Below are positions 9,715-19,298 of a stretch of 42,039 bases of DNA, piece after piece. Each line of letters starts with the position of its first letter. Position 1 is the stretch's first letter. The DNA comes from Anaerolineales bacterium (GTDB lineage: Bacteria; Chloroflexota; Anaerolineae; Anaerolineales; E44-bin32): the NCBI GenBank assembly GCA_016927115.1, contig JAFGNH010000086.1, forward strand, positions 1 through 42,039, given 5' to 3'. The notes below the pieces were generated by a model. It was not told where the DNA came from, searched no databases, and saw only the letters and a program-made list of their open reading frames with translations. Made by a program: the position numbers and the translations under genes.

Positions 9715-10761
9715 TTGAAGATAGCGTTGATCGGCCCCACGCCGCCGCCACAAGGGGGAATTGCGACGCATATTTATCGGCTGGAACGCAGGCTGGCAGC
9801 GGACGGGCACAACGTGGCGGTCTACGGCAACTGCAGCAGTTTGAAATGGATACTTGCGGCGTTTGGCAGGTGGTGGCGCTTCGATATTGCCCACTTCCAT
9901 GATATTGATTGGGGGAAATGTGTGCTGGTCGGGTTGTTCGGTATCCTTGGTATCCCGGCGATGCTGACCATACATGGAGATAGCCTCACCAGTCAGGTAG
10001 CAAACAGCAGTAAAGTGAAAAACCGGATCTACGGTTTTTTCCTGAAGAAAATCAGGCATATATTCTGTGTCAAGGAAGCAATCGTTAAGGATCTGGTAGC
10101 GATTGGCGTAAATCCGGCCCATATCTCGGTCCTGAACGCCTTTCTGCCGCCTGCTTCAGAAGAAATCGAAACAACCCGAATCTCTCCTGAGCAAAGACAG
10201 TTCATGGAAATGCATAATAAGAATATTGTGCTGAACGCAAGCCGTATCATGCCTGTTTCCGAGACGGAGGACCTCTATGGAATATCCCTCTCTATAGAAC
10301 TTTGCCGGCGACTGAGCGAATCGTATCCCGGACTTGGGTTTTGCTGTAATCTGGCAGTACCCGTGGATGAATCCCGTTTCGAGTTTTTGCAGACGCAAAT
10401 CCGGGATATGGGCATGTCGGAGGTATACCGGTTTTTTGTGGGAAAACCATTCGTCCCGGTATTGGCGCAAGCTGATTTATTACTCCGGCCGACCTATGAA
10501 GACGGCTATGCTGTTTCAGTGGCTGAAGCGATGTTTCTGGGAATTCCTGTTGTGGCCAGCGATATGGTTCCCCGCGGGGAAGGGGTTGAGCTCTTCAGGA
10601 CAGGGAATATTGAGAATCTTGAGGCCAAAGTCCGCTTTGTGCTCGAGCATTATGAAGAGTATAAGGAGAGAAGGATCCGCCGGAATTTTTGGGAATCGTA
10701 TGAAGGGCTGCTGGCGGAGTACTCCCTGCTGGTTGCTCGAAAGGCTGGCAAAACCAGCTGA
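9715..10761 (+). CDS. Glycosyltransferase, GT4-like
   Basis: About 348 residues. The frame is open from 9502, but the family-like N-terminus KIALIGPTPPPQGGIATHI begins at a TTG (9715) preceded by AAAGGA eight bases upstream, so this start is preferred. The glycine-rich acceptor loop (PPPQGGIATH) and the late motif YEDGYAVSVAEAMFLGIPVVASD (acidic residues E262 and E271) identify a GT-B retaining glycosyltransferase. The spacing between the two acidic residues is one longer than the usual E-x7-E, which may alter the donor site. The 247 bases before it are noncoding and contain a GATGG/GATGC-rich stretch (9466-9500). A further 236 noncoding bases separate it from the next flippase, so it could be the end of a transcription unit. 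Confidence 0.82.
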   Translation: MKIALIGPTPPPQGGIATHIYRLERRLAADGHNVAVYGNCSSLKWILAAFGRWWRFDIAHFHDIDWGKCVLVGLFGILGIPAMLTIHGDSLTSQVANSSKVKNRIYGFFLKKIRHIFCVKEAIVKDLVAIGVNPAHISVLNAFLPPASEEIETTRISPEQRQFMEMHNKNIVLNASRIMPVSETEDLYGISLSIELCRRLSESYPGLGFCCNLAVPVDESRFEFLQTQIRDMGMSEVYRFFVGKPFVPVLAQADLLLRPTYEDGYAVSVAEAMFLGIPVVASDMVPRGEGVELFRTGNIENLEAKVRFVLEHYEEYKERRIRRNFWESYEGLLAEYSLLVARKAGKTS

Positions 10762-10997
10762 AGTGTGGATGTGTGCTGCCAGACTGACCCGGAATTCAGC
10801 ACTAAGGTCAGATTGCTGAGATATGGACAACTCTGCTCAAGTTAAAAAGTGGTCTTTTCGGGTATGGTTTTTTCTAAAACGTTTCGTGGGATAATGTTCC
10901 TGCGAAATGCCGGGATCGCGAAGGACAAAGCTGTTATAACAAAGCCTTTTTTTGTTTTTATGGCAGGGCATTTCTGAAGGCAGGCAGGGAAAACTTT

Positions 10998-12464
10998 GTG
11001 CTGAAAGAGATTAAACGGCTTTCTCTGGATTCTCTGGTATATGGAATTGGCCAGGTTGCAACGCGGCTGCTTGGCTTTTTTCTGATTCCACTTTACACAC
11101 GCTTTCTGACAACAGATGACTATGGCGTCCTGGCAGTACTGCTGGTATTACCGCAGCTGCTCGGAGATATTTCCAACTTGGGAATTCTGTCTGCGTTTTC
11201 CCGGTTTTACTTTGATGGTGAGGTTGGCGATAGAAAGGATGTTATCGCCACTACATTTATCTTTAATCTGGGTTCTTCGGTGGTGTTTTTTTATGCCCTT
11301 TCTCTCATATCCAATTCTATCTCCAGATTGATGATCGGCAGTTCTGATCAGGGTTTCCTCCTGAATATACTTTTCGCCTATTTGATTGCCCGCAACCAGA
11401 TTGAATTCGTAATGGCTATCTACCGAGTTGAACGGAAACCGGGTCTGTACAGTTTGATCACAATCATCCGGGTTCTGATTAATTTCGGTATGACAATTGT
11501 TTTGGTCAGCCGGTTCAGAATGGGTGTTTTGGGAGTGCTGTTAGGGCAGATCATCCCTGAGGTGCTGCTGCTGCCTTTTCTTCTGGTGCTGGTTGTCGGC
11601 CCGAGGTTCAAACTCCGATTTTCAGGCAGGCTTCTCCGGAAAATGGTTGCTTTTGGATTGCCGCTCACACCGGTTACCATCACCGCATGGATTGTCAATT
11701 CGATGCCGGTCACTCTGCTTGCACGGTTATCCTCGCTTTCTGAATCCGGCTTGTTCTCCATGGGGTATAAATTTGGTGCGCTCATTCTTTCCTTTGTGGT
11801 CGCGCCTTTTCAGCTTGGCTGGTCGCCGATAGCCTATGAGAAAGCAGATTCGGAGTCGGCCCCGGCGTTATATTCAAGAGTTTTCACCTACCTGGCTGCT
11901 GTTTTGTCTTTTTCCGTTACAGGCATGGCACTCGTGTCCGGGGACCTCATCCGGCTTATGGCAACGCCGGAATTTTACCTTGCGGAGGATGTGGTGCTTG
12001 CTGTGGCGATTGGTGCAATGGCGTTCGGGTTGTATGTGTTTTTCGCCGTGCTGATTAATATTGCCAGGAAAACCTATCTCAGCACGCTCATCTGGTCTGC
12101 TTCTGCAGGAATGAGCCTGGCGCTGGGTTTTTTGATGATTCCAAAGTACGGGCGCTTTGGGGCGGCCTGGAGCTATGCAGCTGCCTACCTGCTGGTGGCT
12201 GTTACCGGATTTATTGCGGCTCAGAAGGTGTTCCCCCTCCAGTATGAGTGGAATCGTCTGGTACGGATATTTGCTGCCGGATTTTTCTGCCTGGTTATCG
12301 GTCGAGCTGTTTCAGTGGAATCAGTCATACCTGATCTTCTTTTACACACAGGTATTGTTTTCAGTATGCCAGTGGTTCTTGTCCTTTCAGGATTCCTGCT
12401 CGAATCCGAGAAAAGGCTGATAGGGAGTGCTATCCAGTCGATAATGAAAAAAAGAGAGGTGTGA
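10998..12464 (+). CDS. Polysaccharide flippase (Wzx-like)
   Basis: A 488-residue polytopic membrane protein with about 12-14 hydrophobic segments. Its start GTG 10998 has AGGCAGGG upstream. The N-terminus LDSLVYGIGQVATRLLGFFLIPLYTRFL is the standard opening of the polysaccharide-transport (Wzx/RfbX) family, followed by TTDDYGVLAVL. It would translocate lipid-linked oligosaccharides across the inner membrane. It is the second of three flippases in the window and belongs with the heparinase-like gene, whose start overlaps its stop. Confidence 0.88.
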   Translation: MLKEIKRLSLDSLVYGIGQVATRLLGFFLIPLYTRFLTTDDYGVLAVLLVLPQLLGDISNLGILSAFSRFYFDGEVGDRKDVIATTFIFNLGSSVVFFYALSLISNSISRLMIGSSDQGFLLNILFAYLIARNQIEFVMAIYRVERKPGLYSLITIIRVLINFGMTIVLVSRFRMGVLGVLLGQIIPEVLLLPFLLVLVVGPRFKLRFSGRLLRKMVAFGLPLTPVTITAWIVNSMPVTLLARLSSLSESGLFSMGYKFGALILSFVVAPFQLGWSPIAYEKADSESAPALYSRVFTYLAAVLSFSVTGMALVSGDLIRLMATPEFYLAEDVVLAVAIGAMAFGLYVFFAVLINIARKTYLSTLIWSASAGMSLALGFLMIPKYGRFGAAWSYAAAYLLVAVTGFIAAQKVFPLQYEWNRLVRIFAAGFFCLVIGRAVSVESVIPDLLLHTGIVFSMPVVLVLSGFLLESEKRLIGSAIQSIMKKREV

Positions 12465-14530
12465 TGTCTCCGATCAGGATGTTTCGATTACAAAAGATAC
12501 AGACCTCAAGCCCGGGTGTTCTTGTGAGGAGAATAATCGACAGGGTTGTGCGCTCTTTTCGAAAGATCAGATCTGACATTCTGGGGACAACGATTTCAGA
12601 TGCAGCCTATGCAAGGGCCCTCATTGACCCATCAGATCAGCGGTTCCTTCCCGGCCTTTCGTGTCTGGATTCCACTCCTGTGTTTTTTATCGATACTGCC
12701 CGGAAGGAAGAATGGGCTAGGCGGATCAGACAGGACTACCCGGATGTGATTCCGGATACCATCGCTGCTGCTGAACGGGTTAGTTCTCATAAGTTTGATT
12801 TGATGGGGTCAGGCTGCAGGTTTCTCGGGGACCAGATCAACTGGCACCAGGATTTCAAGACAGGCTTCACTTTCCGTAAGCAGGATTATTATGCCGCTAT
12901 CCAGCCGGCAGCATGTCCCGGGGGGTATGATATTGTGCTCCCCTGGGAGTTGAGCCGCTGCCAGCATTTTGTCTGGATGGGTCAGGCGTACTGGTTCAAC
13001 GGGGATCAGCGCTGCGCGGTCGAATTTGTGAACCAGGTGCAGGATTGGATTAAAGAGAATCCGCCGGAGTATGGCGTGAATTGGGCCTGTACCATGGATG
13101 TGGCTATCAGAGCAGTGAACTGGTTCTGGGGATACTTCTTTTTCGAGGATTCTGCTGCCCTCAACAACAGCTTCATGCAGCAGTTCGGGAAAAGTCTGCT
13201 CACACATGGGCGATTTATTCTTAAGAATCTCGAGAATCGGAGGGAGATCATTGGAAATCACTATCTGGCGAATCTTGCCGGCCTTTTGTACCTCGGGATC
13301 CTGTGCCCGAATTTTAAAGAGGCGGCAAAATGGAGGGCGTTTTGTCTGAAGGAATTGGAAATTCAGATGACCAGACAGGTCCATCCGGATGGCACGGATT
13401 TTGAGGATTCAACAAATTATCAGCGGCTGGTGACAGAAATATATCTTTCAGCTGTAATTCTTGCCCGGAAAAACGGGTACCGTTTCCCGGAAACCATGAT
13501 GGACCGCCTTGAAAGAATGATTGAAGTTTTTATGCATCTGACAAGGCAGGATGGTACAGTTCCTCAGGTGGGGGATAGTGATAACGGCAGGCTGCACAGA
13601 TTGAAGGTGTGGGAAATACCTGACCGGGAGTGGAAGGATTTCCGTTATCTGCTGGCAATCGGGGCGGTGCTGTTCGAGCGAAGGGACTTTGCACTGGCGG
13701 CGGGAGACCAATGGGAGGAAGCGTATTGGCTGCTGGGGAAGGAAGCCTGGGATTTCAGGGACGCGTTGGAAGCGGATATCTCTTCTCCGGATCTTTCCTC
13801 CATTCTGTTTCCTTTTGTGGGTTGGGCGGTGCTGCGAGGAACTGATAGTCATGTACTGGTCACTGCCGGACCGGTGGGGCAGAACGGAAAGGGTGGTCAT
13901 TCACATAATGATGAACTCGGTTTTGAATTGTTCGTTTCCGGGCAGTCATGGCTGGTGGACACGGGTACTGGCTGTTATACGGCAGATTATTTGGTGCGTA
14001 ATCGCCTGCGATCAACTGCCAGCCATAATACGATCAGGGTCGATGGAGAGGAGCAGCACTTGTTTGATCCTGAGGAGGTATTCCGGCTGAATCCTCAGGG
14101 ATCGACAGCAATACCGGGATTAAAAACTGGTAATGGATCAGAAACTCTATCAGTAGAAAATACTGCATACGCAAGGCTGGATGTTTCCCATACACGCAAG
14201 TTTGAACTTCAGAGTGAACCTTTTGAACTGATCGTGGAAGACCGGCTGATTACAACGGATCTCAGGGAATTCGAGGCTTTTTTACATCCGCATCCTGAAT
14301 TGGAGGTTCTGATAGAAGAGCAACTGATCCATCTTACCAATCCCTCTGGAAAAGTTCTTCAGATAGAATGGGTGGTTTCGGGAGCAGCCAGACCAGCTCG
14401 CTGGACTCAGGAAGAAAGCCTGTATTCACCTTCCTATGGCATTGTCCAGGAAAACCGTGCCCTGAAGCTGGCATGGCGTGCGCAGGGAGAAACCATGCTG
14501 AAAATGACAATGACAATGGCTGGATCCTGA
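12464..14530 (+). CDS. Heparinase II/III-like protein
   Basis: A 688-residue protein with the two-part layout of heparinase II/III family lyases: an alpha-helical toroid (about residues 100-420, including NHYLANLAGLLYLG) and a beta-sheet domain. The latter opens with the signature GGHSHNDELGFELFV (about 475-490) and continues with DTGTGCYTADYLVRNRLRSTASHNT. Members cleave uronic-acid-containing glycans such as heparan or alginate. No signal peptide is visible; the N-terminus is basic (MFRLQKIQ...RRIIDRVVRSFRK). The protein may thus act in the cytoplasm or need another export route. Relatives inside biosynthetic loci are often paired with bi-domain oxidoreductases, as here (5926). GTG 12461 is an alternative start; ATG 12464 fits the GAGG ribosome site better. 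The protein may edit or recycle a polymer rather than degrade food. Confidence 0.87.
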   Translation: MSPIRMFRLQKIQTSSPGVLVRRIIDRVVRSFRKIRSDILGTTISDAAYARALIDPSDQRFLPGLSCLDSTPVFFIDTARKEEWARRIRQDYPDVIPDTIAAAERVSSHKFDLMGSGCRFLGDQINWHQDFKTGFTFRKQDYYAAIQPAACPGGYDIVLPWELSRCQHFVWMGQAYWFNGDQRCAVEFVNQVQDWIKENPPEYGVNWACTMDVAIRAVNWFWGYFFFEDSAALNNSFMQQFGKSLLTHGRFILKNLENRREIIGNHYLANLAGLLYLGILCPNFKEAAKWRAFCLKELEIQMTRQVHPDGTDFEDSTNYQRLVTEIYLSAVILARKNGYRFPETMMDRLERMIEVFMHLTRQDGTVPQVGDSDNGRLHRLKVWEIPDREWKDFRYLLAIGAVLFERRDFALAAGDQWEEAYWLLGKEAWDFRDALEADISSPDLSSILFPFVGWAVLRGTDSHVLVTAGPVGQNGKGGHSHNDELGFELFVSGQSWLVDTGTGCYTADYLVRNRLRSTASHNTIRVDGEEQHLFDPEEVFRLNPQGSTAIPGLKTGNGSETLSVENTAYARLDVSHTRKFELQSEPFELIVEDRLITTDLREFEAFLHPHPELEVLIEEQLIHLTNPSGKVLQIEWVVSGAARPARWTQEESLYSPSYGIVQENRALKLAWRAQGETMLKMTMTMAGS

Positions 14531-14533
14531 TCG

Positions 14534-15832
14534 ATGAATAAAATTTTGATACTATCGAATTTATTTCCCCCCAGCGGCGGCCCTTCTGTACAGCGGATGA
14601 CTAAGATCGTTCGCTACCTGCCTGATTTCGGATGGGAGCCGGTAGTGGTGGCTTCAAGTCCAGACGAAAAAAAAGCACAGGATGAAGATCTGCTCAAGGA
14701 GCTTCCCACTCAGTTACAGGTCTTTCGGTTTCCTGATTTAATAATCCCTGAAGGTTCGAATTTCCGTTTCATGCGCGCCCTTATCAGGGCATTTATTCAG
14801 CCCGATTATCATCGAATCTGGGCCCAGCGGGTACTTCCAACAACCAGAAGGCTTCTTGAAGATGGATCCTTTTCCGCAATCTACAGCACAGGACCCGCTG
14901 GGGCGAACTGGTTGGGATGGAAGCTGAAGCGGGAATTTGGCCTCCCCTGGGTGATGGATATCCGCGATCTGTGGACAGCTGATTTCACCTATAAGCCGGT
15001 GAGTTTTCCACATGCGGTTTTGGATCGATGGTATGAACATGCCTTTCTCACATCCACGGATATCATTTCCTGTGTAACAGAAGGGTATCCTTCCGTCCTG
15101 CAGAAGTTGTATCCGGATATTCCCACTGAAAAATATGTTGTTATTCCGAATGGGTATGATGAGGCCGATTTCCATAACGGGGATGTAAAAACGGAAAACT
15201 TGTTCCTGATTTCCTATGTGGGTTCCATGTACGATTTTCAGGTAAGGCCGAGGGCAGCAGGTTGGAAAAAAATCTTTGAACCACTGACAGCGGGGGGGGC
15301 AGCTGTTCCAATTCGTTCGCCGGAATCTCTGTTTTATGCAATACGCACATTATTGGACCAGATACCGGAAGCCGGGAGTCATGTACGCCTGCGGTTTGTA
15401 GGGTCTTTCCCGGAGGTATATCGGAAGATACTTTCTGAGTACAGGCTTGAGGATTTCGTGGAGGTTATCGGCTATGTCAATCATTCACGAGCCGTAGCGG
15501 AAATGCAGGAAGCTTCTGTACTTGTGCTGATCCAGGATGGTGCCGGCAGCGAGGAAGTTATTCCGGGAAAATTATATGAGTACCTGCGCAGTGGAACACC
15601 AGTGCTCGGTATGCTGCGTGAAGGTCTGGCTGCCCGGCTTATCAGGGATAGCTCTGCCGGTGAAGTTGTCCAGCCTGATGACCGGGAAAGCGCAGGCCGC
15701 CTGCTTACAGAGTGGTATCGGTGCTGGAAAGCCGGGAAGTCATTTTCTGCTCCTGATATGACATTTATTCAACAGTTTACCCGCAGGGAGCAGGCCAGGG
15801 CACTGGCTGAACTCCTGGATCAACTTAATTAG
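14534..15832 (+). CDS. GT4-family glycosyltransferase
   Basis: A 432-residue GT-B glycosyltransferase. The N-terminus KILILSNLFPPSGGPSVQRM carries the donor/acceptor loop of GT4 enzymes. The middle has WVMDIRDLWTAD and VIPNGYDEADF, and the C-terminal domain ends with EEVIPGKLYEYLRSGTPVLGM in place of the more common E-x7-E. It follows the heparinase-like gene with a 3-base gap and has a weak ribosome site, suggesting coupled translation. Sugar specificity is unknown. Confidence 0.86.
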   Translation: MNKILILSNLFPPSGGPSVQRMTKIVRYLPDFGWEPVVVASSPDEKKAQDEDLLKELPTQLQVFRFPDLIIPEGSNFRFMRALIRAFIQPDYHRIWAQRVLPTTRRLLEDGSFSAIYSTGPAGANWLGWKLKREFGLPWVMDIRDLWTADFTYKPVSFPHAVLDRWYEHAFLTSTDIISCVTEGYPSVLQKLYPDIPTEKYVVIPNGYDEADFHNGDVKTENLFLISYVGSMYDFQVRPRAAGWKKIFEPLTAGGAAVPIRSPESLFYAIRTLLDQIPEAGSHVRLRFVGSFPEVYRKILSEYRLEDFVEVIGYVNHSRAVAEMQEASVLVLIQDGAGSEEVIPGKLYEYLRSGTPVLGMLREGLAARLIRDSSAGEVVQPDDRESAGRLLTEWYRCWKAGKSFSAPDMTFIQQFTRREQARALAELLDQLN

Positions 15833-15872
15833 AAATCCAATCCTGAGTTCAGCAAAACAGTCTGCCTGAGGC

Positions 15873-15878
15873 TATACT
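15873..15878 (+). promoter_or_regulatory. Possible -10 box for a leaderless start
   Basis: TATACT lies seven bases upstream of ATG 15885, which itself has no recognisable Shine-Dalgarno sequence. A transcript started by this box would begin about at the ATG. No good -35 box is visible, so support is thin. Confidence 0.3.
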
Positions 15879-15884
15879 TGGATT

Positions 15885-17027
15885 ATGAAAAGAGATCGTG
15901 ATACCCGGATTCTCATTCTGACGAATTATTTACCTCCTTATCGGGTGAAGCTGCTGCGGGAATTGCAGAAAGAGGTAAAAGTAAGATCTTTACTCTCTAC
16001 TGCTATGGAGGCAAACAGGAACTGGGAAGTTGATTGGAAAGACCTTGATGTACGGTTGCAGTTGACATTGACCCTGCCTCAGCGCTGGCGGCATCCCATC
16101 GGGTTTTCTGAAAAATGGTTCCTCCATATTCCTCTGGATACCGGGCGATTAGTCCGGGAATATGATCCGCATGCGGTTGTATCCGCCGAACTCGGTGCGC
16201 GGACTCTGGGGGCTTGTTTTGCTGCACATCGAGCAAAAGTACCGTTCATTATATGGGCGAAGTTATCGGATCATACCGAGAAAGGATGGGGCCGTGTACG
16301 ATTTTATTTACGGCGATACATTCTTTCCAGAGCTGATTCTGTGCTTGTAAATGGTGAAGCCGGACGGCGATACTTGAGACAGTATAATTTTCCAGAGGAG
16401 AGGATGTTTACTGTTCCGTATTCCGTTGACCTCAGTTCCTACAGTCCTATTGAGGATCTTTCACCTGTCGTGCCAGGCCGGATTCTGCTGGTTTCAGCAC
16501 TACAGGAGCGTAAGGGGATTATTCCGTTTCTGGAAACGGCTATCCGGTGGTGCGAACGAAATCCAGACCGTTATCTCGAAATGAGCTTTATCGGGACTGG
16601 ACCCTTGAGAACATCAATTGAACAGCACCCGCGCCCAGCGAATCTTCAAATTCGAATGCCGGGAGTTCTGGCTTTTGAAGAGATGCCCTCGGTCTACTCT
16701 CAGGCGGATTTGCTCGCTTTTCCAACGCTGGCTGATGAGTGGGGTCAGGTCGTCAGTGAGTCGCTGGCATCAGGCAGACCGGTCCTGGGGAGTCTGTACA
16801 GCCAGGCGGTTGAGGAGCTGATTATCGAAGGCGAGAATGGATGGGTGTTCCACCCGGATTTCCCGGGAGAAATGGAAGCGGCTTTATCGAGGGCTCTGGC
16901 GGTTTCTCCGGAGACGCTGCAGCGAATGGGCAGGAAGGCACGGGAAACAGCGAGTAAAGTAGGGATTCATGTTGTGGCAAACCGGTTTCTTGAGGCGGTG
17001 GATTGGTGTCTGAACGAATCCTGTTAG
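15885..17027 (+). CDS. GT4-family glycosyltransferase
   Basis: A 380-residue GT-B glycosyltransferase. The N-terminal sheet ILILTNYLPPYRVKLLREL, the linker VLVNGEAGRRYLRQYNFPEERMF, the C-domain start ILLVSALQERKGI and the motif DEWGQVVSESLASGRPVLGS (donor-binding acidic pair) place it in GT4. The gene is 52 bases after the preceding stop and overlaps the start of the next glycosyltransferase by about 20 bases. Donor and acceptor are unknown. Confidence 0.86.
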   Translation: MKRDRDTRILILTNYLPPYRVKLLRELQKEVKVRSLLSTAMEANRNWEVDWKDLDVRLQLTLTLPQRWRHPIGFSEKWFLHIPLDTGRLVREYDPHAVVSAELGARTLGACFAAHRAKVPFIIWAKLSDHTEKGWGRVRFYLRRYILSRADSVLVNGEAGRRYLRQYNFPEERMFTVPYSVDLSSYSPIEDLSPVVPGRILLVSALQERKGIIPFLETAIRWCERNPDRYLEMSFIGTGPLRTSIEQHPRPANLQIRMPGVLAFEEMPSVYSQADLLAFPTLADEWGQVVSESLASGRPVLGSLYSQAVEELIIEGENGWVFHPDFPGEMEAALSRALAVSPETLQRMGRKARETASKVGIHVVANRFLEAVDWCLNESC

Positions 17028-18192
17028 TACATAATTATTATCAGATGCGCGGCGGTGAGGATACGGTTTTCCAAATGGAACGGAAGCTGCTTGCGGATTT
17101 TGGACATGAGGTTGTTACGCATACGATAGACAACAGATCCATTGGAAGTATTCCTCCACTGCAGCTTGTGTTCAAGGCCTTCTGGAATCGGGATTCGTTC
17201 CGGACACTCAAGCAGCTTATCAGGGAAGTTCGACCGGATATCGTTCATTTCACAATATATTTCCGCTTATGTCTCCTTCTGTGTACAATGCAGCACGGTC
17301 CGAAGGTGTTGCTGTAGTTCAGACGCTCCATAATTATCGTCTGGTCTGCATCAATGCTGTTCTGTACCGCGACGGGAATGTGTGTCAGGATTGTGTTGGT
17401 AAAGTGCCCTGGCGAGGTGTTGTACACAGGTGCTACCGTGGCTCATACATCCTGTCCCTGGTTTCTGCATCCATCCTTTTCTTTCACCGTATACGGCGGA
17501 CCTGGGCTTCCAGGGTTGATGCGTATATTGCTTTGACGGATTTTGCCAGGTCTATCGTACTCCGCGCCGGGCTGCCACCTGAAAATGTCTATATAAGGCC
17601 TAATTATGTCTACCCCGATCCAGGCATTGGTGCCGGAGAAAGGCATGGCCGGCCCCTTTTCATCGGCAGACTTACAAAAGAAAAGGGTGTACACCAGCTT
17701 CTGGATGCCTGGTCAGAGCTGGTAAACATTCCGTTGGAGATGATCGGGGAGATGTCTGAAGATACTTTCCCGGATCATTTTCGGAAGATGCAGGAAACCG
17801 GCGTGTTGTGCTATTCTGGCGCAAAGCCGCATACGGAGGTGTTGGAGAAGTTGAAGCAAACCCCTTTTCTTGTTTTTCCTTCCCTCTGGTATGAAGGATT
17901 ACCGATGACAATATTGGAATCGTTTGCATGCGGGACTCCCGTAATTGCACCATCCCTGGGAGTTATGGCGGACCTGGTCGAGGAGAAGCGTACCGGCCTC
18001 CACTTTATTCCCGGTGATACCCGCGACCTGGCTCGTAAAGTGCAGTGGGCATGGGAGCATCCTGCACGGATGCAGGAGATGGGGAGAGAGGCTCGCAAGA
18101 TATACCTGGAAAAGTATGCAGCAGAAAAAAATTACCAGAGGTTGATGGAGATATACCGAAAAACCATCGCAGCCAGGGCAGAAGGTTGGTAA
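17003..18192 (+). pseudogene. GT4-family glycosyltransferase interrupted by a -1 frameshift
   Basis: Two frames together encode one glycosyltransferase of about 396 residues. The first begins at TTG 17003 or GTG 17006 (ILLVHNYYQMRGGEDTVF, the classic opening of this GT4 subgroup) and runs to VRPDIVHF near 17250. The second resumes in the -1 frame with HNIFPLMSPSVYNAARSEG and continues through QTLHNYRL and CQDCVGKVPWRG to the donor motif YEGLPMTILESFACGTPVIAP. Restoring one C after TTC at 17249-17251 gives the family sequence VHFHNIFPL, so a single-base deletion is the simplest reading. It may be a true mutation, phase variation or an assembly error. Apart from the break, the gene looks intact and under selection. 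It overlaps the preceding gene and is followed after 2 bases by WecG/TagA. Confidence 0.8.
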
Positions 18193-18194
18193 GA

Positions 18195-18989
18195 ATGGAA
18201 CGGGTGGATATCCTCGGTGTCAGAATCTGTGCAACGAATCTCGAAGCAGCGTGTGACCAGATCGAGGAATGGATCGATTTGCATGAAAGCAATTATGTCT
18301 GTGCATGTGCCGCACATTCGATCATGGAATGCGTCCAGAATCCAGCATTGTATACGCTGTATAACAACAACGGGATGACTGTTCCGGATGGAATGTCAGT
18401 TGCATGGCTGCTCAAGCTGAAGGGGTTTTGGCGGGCAGGGCGGGTAGCGGGAACTGAATTGATGGAAAGCGTGCTGGCCAGATCCCTTCAACGGGGGTGG
18501 AAGCATTATTTCTATGGTGGAAGTCCTGAGGGAATCACTGCACTGAAACAACAGGTTGAGAATCGTTTTCCCGGTATTCAGATTGTGGGAACATGCTCTC
18601 CTCCCTACAGAGATCTCTCGTATGAGGAGGATGAGGATGTGGTTGCGAGGATTAACTCATCCTCAGCAGATATCGTCTGGGTGGCGATTGGCTCTCCACG
18701 CCAGGAGCAGTGGATGGGCACCCATGCAGCAAGACTGACAGTGCCGGTCCAGGTCGGGGTTGGTGCAGCGTTTGACTTTCTTTCCGGGCAGAAGCTGCGT
18801 GCTCCACGGTGGATGCAAAAAATCGGGTTGGAATGGTTGTTCCGCCTGCTGGTTGAACCGGGCAGGTTGTGGCCCAGATACCGGAAGTACCCCCGATTTG
18901 TTGTCCTCGTTTTATCTCAGCTTCTTGGTTTACAGCACCCGGGAAGCGCAGGAGAGTCTGCCGGTCCATCCTCTTCAGTGGATTCCTGA
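18195..18989 (+). CDS. WecG/TagA/CpsF family glycosyltransferase (copy 1)
   Basis: A 264-residue GT26 enzyme. Family members transfer N-acetylmannosaminuronic acid, ManNAc, glucose or similar to a polyprenyl-diphosphate-linked sugar at the inner face of the membrane. The conserved NNGMTVPDGMS loop supplies the likely catalytic base D65. IGSPRQEQWM, VGVGAAFDFLSG (about 187-198) and a basic C-terminal membrane-docking tail (RAPRWMQKIGLEWLFRLL...PGRLWPRY) follow. The frame is open from 18045, but ATG 18195 with AGAAGG upstream is the family-consistent start, 2 bases after the previous stop. It precedes an initiating phosphoglycosyltransferase, and a second such pair occurs at 25391-27788. Confidence 0.92.
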   Translation: MERVDILGVRICATNLEAACDQIEEWIDLHESNYVCACAAHSIMECVQNPALYTLYNNNGMTVPDGMSVAWLLKLKGFWRAGRVAGTELMESVLARSLQRGWKHYFYGGSPEGITALKQQVENRFPGIQIVGTCSPPYRDLSYEEDEDVVARINSSSADIVWVAIGSPRQEQWMGTHAARLTVPVQVGVGAAFDFLSGQKLRAPRWMQKIGLEWLFRLLVEPGRLWPRYRKYPRFVVLVLSQLLGLQHPGSAGESAGPSSSVDS

Positions 18990-19298
18990 TCGCTGGCGGT
19001 GGTTCTTTCTGGTTATCCATCCAGCTGATTTGGTGGTCGAATGGACGGATTGCTCCCTGTATATCCTTGTTGGAAATGGTTCAAATTACCCCGGGGATTT
19101 CAGCCGGCAGTACTTCAGGATGTCAGAAAACTGAATCATAGAGGTTGGCGGGAAAAGAGCAATGGTGCCTGGAAAACTCCTGTTGTGTTTCTTGGTATAT
19201 CCCATGCAGGAGGATTGATATACAATTCTGCATAGTTCGTTCCAGCGAGAAAACTGTGCTTCGGCTTCAGTCATTGTTATCATTGAGGAGGAGCGATA
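18990..19298. other. 309-base gap, nothing recognised
   Basis: Between WecG/TagA copy 1 and the first initiating transferase. Short frames exist here but show no family resemblance, and no strong promoter or terminator hairpin was found. Its last bases hold the strong ribosome site (AGGAGG, 19286-19291) of the next gene. Confidence 0.5.

Noticed and set aside
17240..17260. Programmed -1 ribosomal frameshift
   Set aside because: No canonical slippery heptamer or downstream stem is visible; a one-base deletion explains the break more simply.
18760..19235. Several overlapping short frames after WecG/TagA copy 1
   Set aside because: They run in different frames over the WecG end and gap, and none has a recognisable motif.
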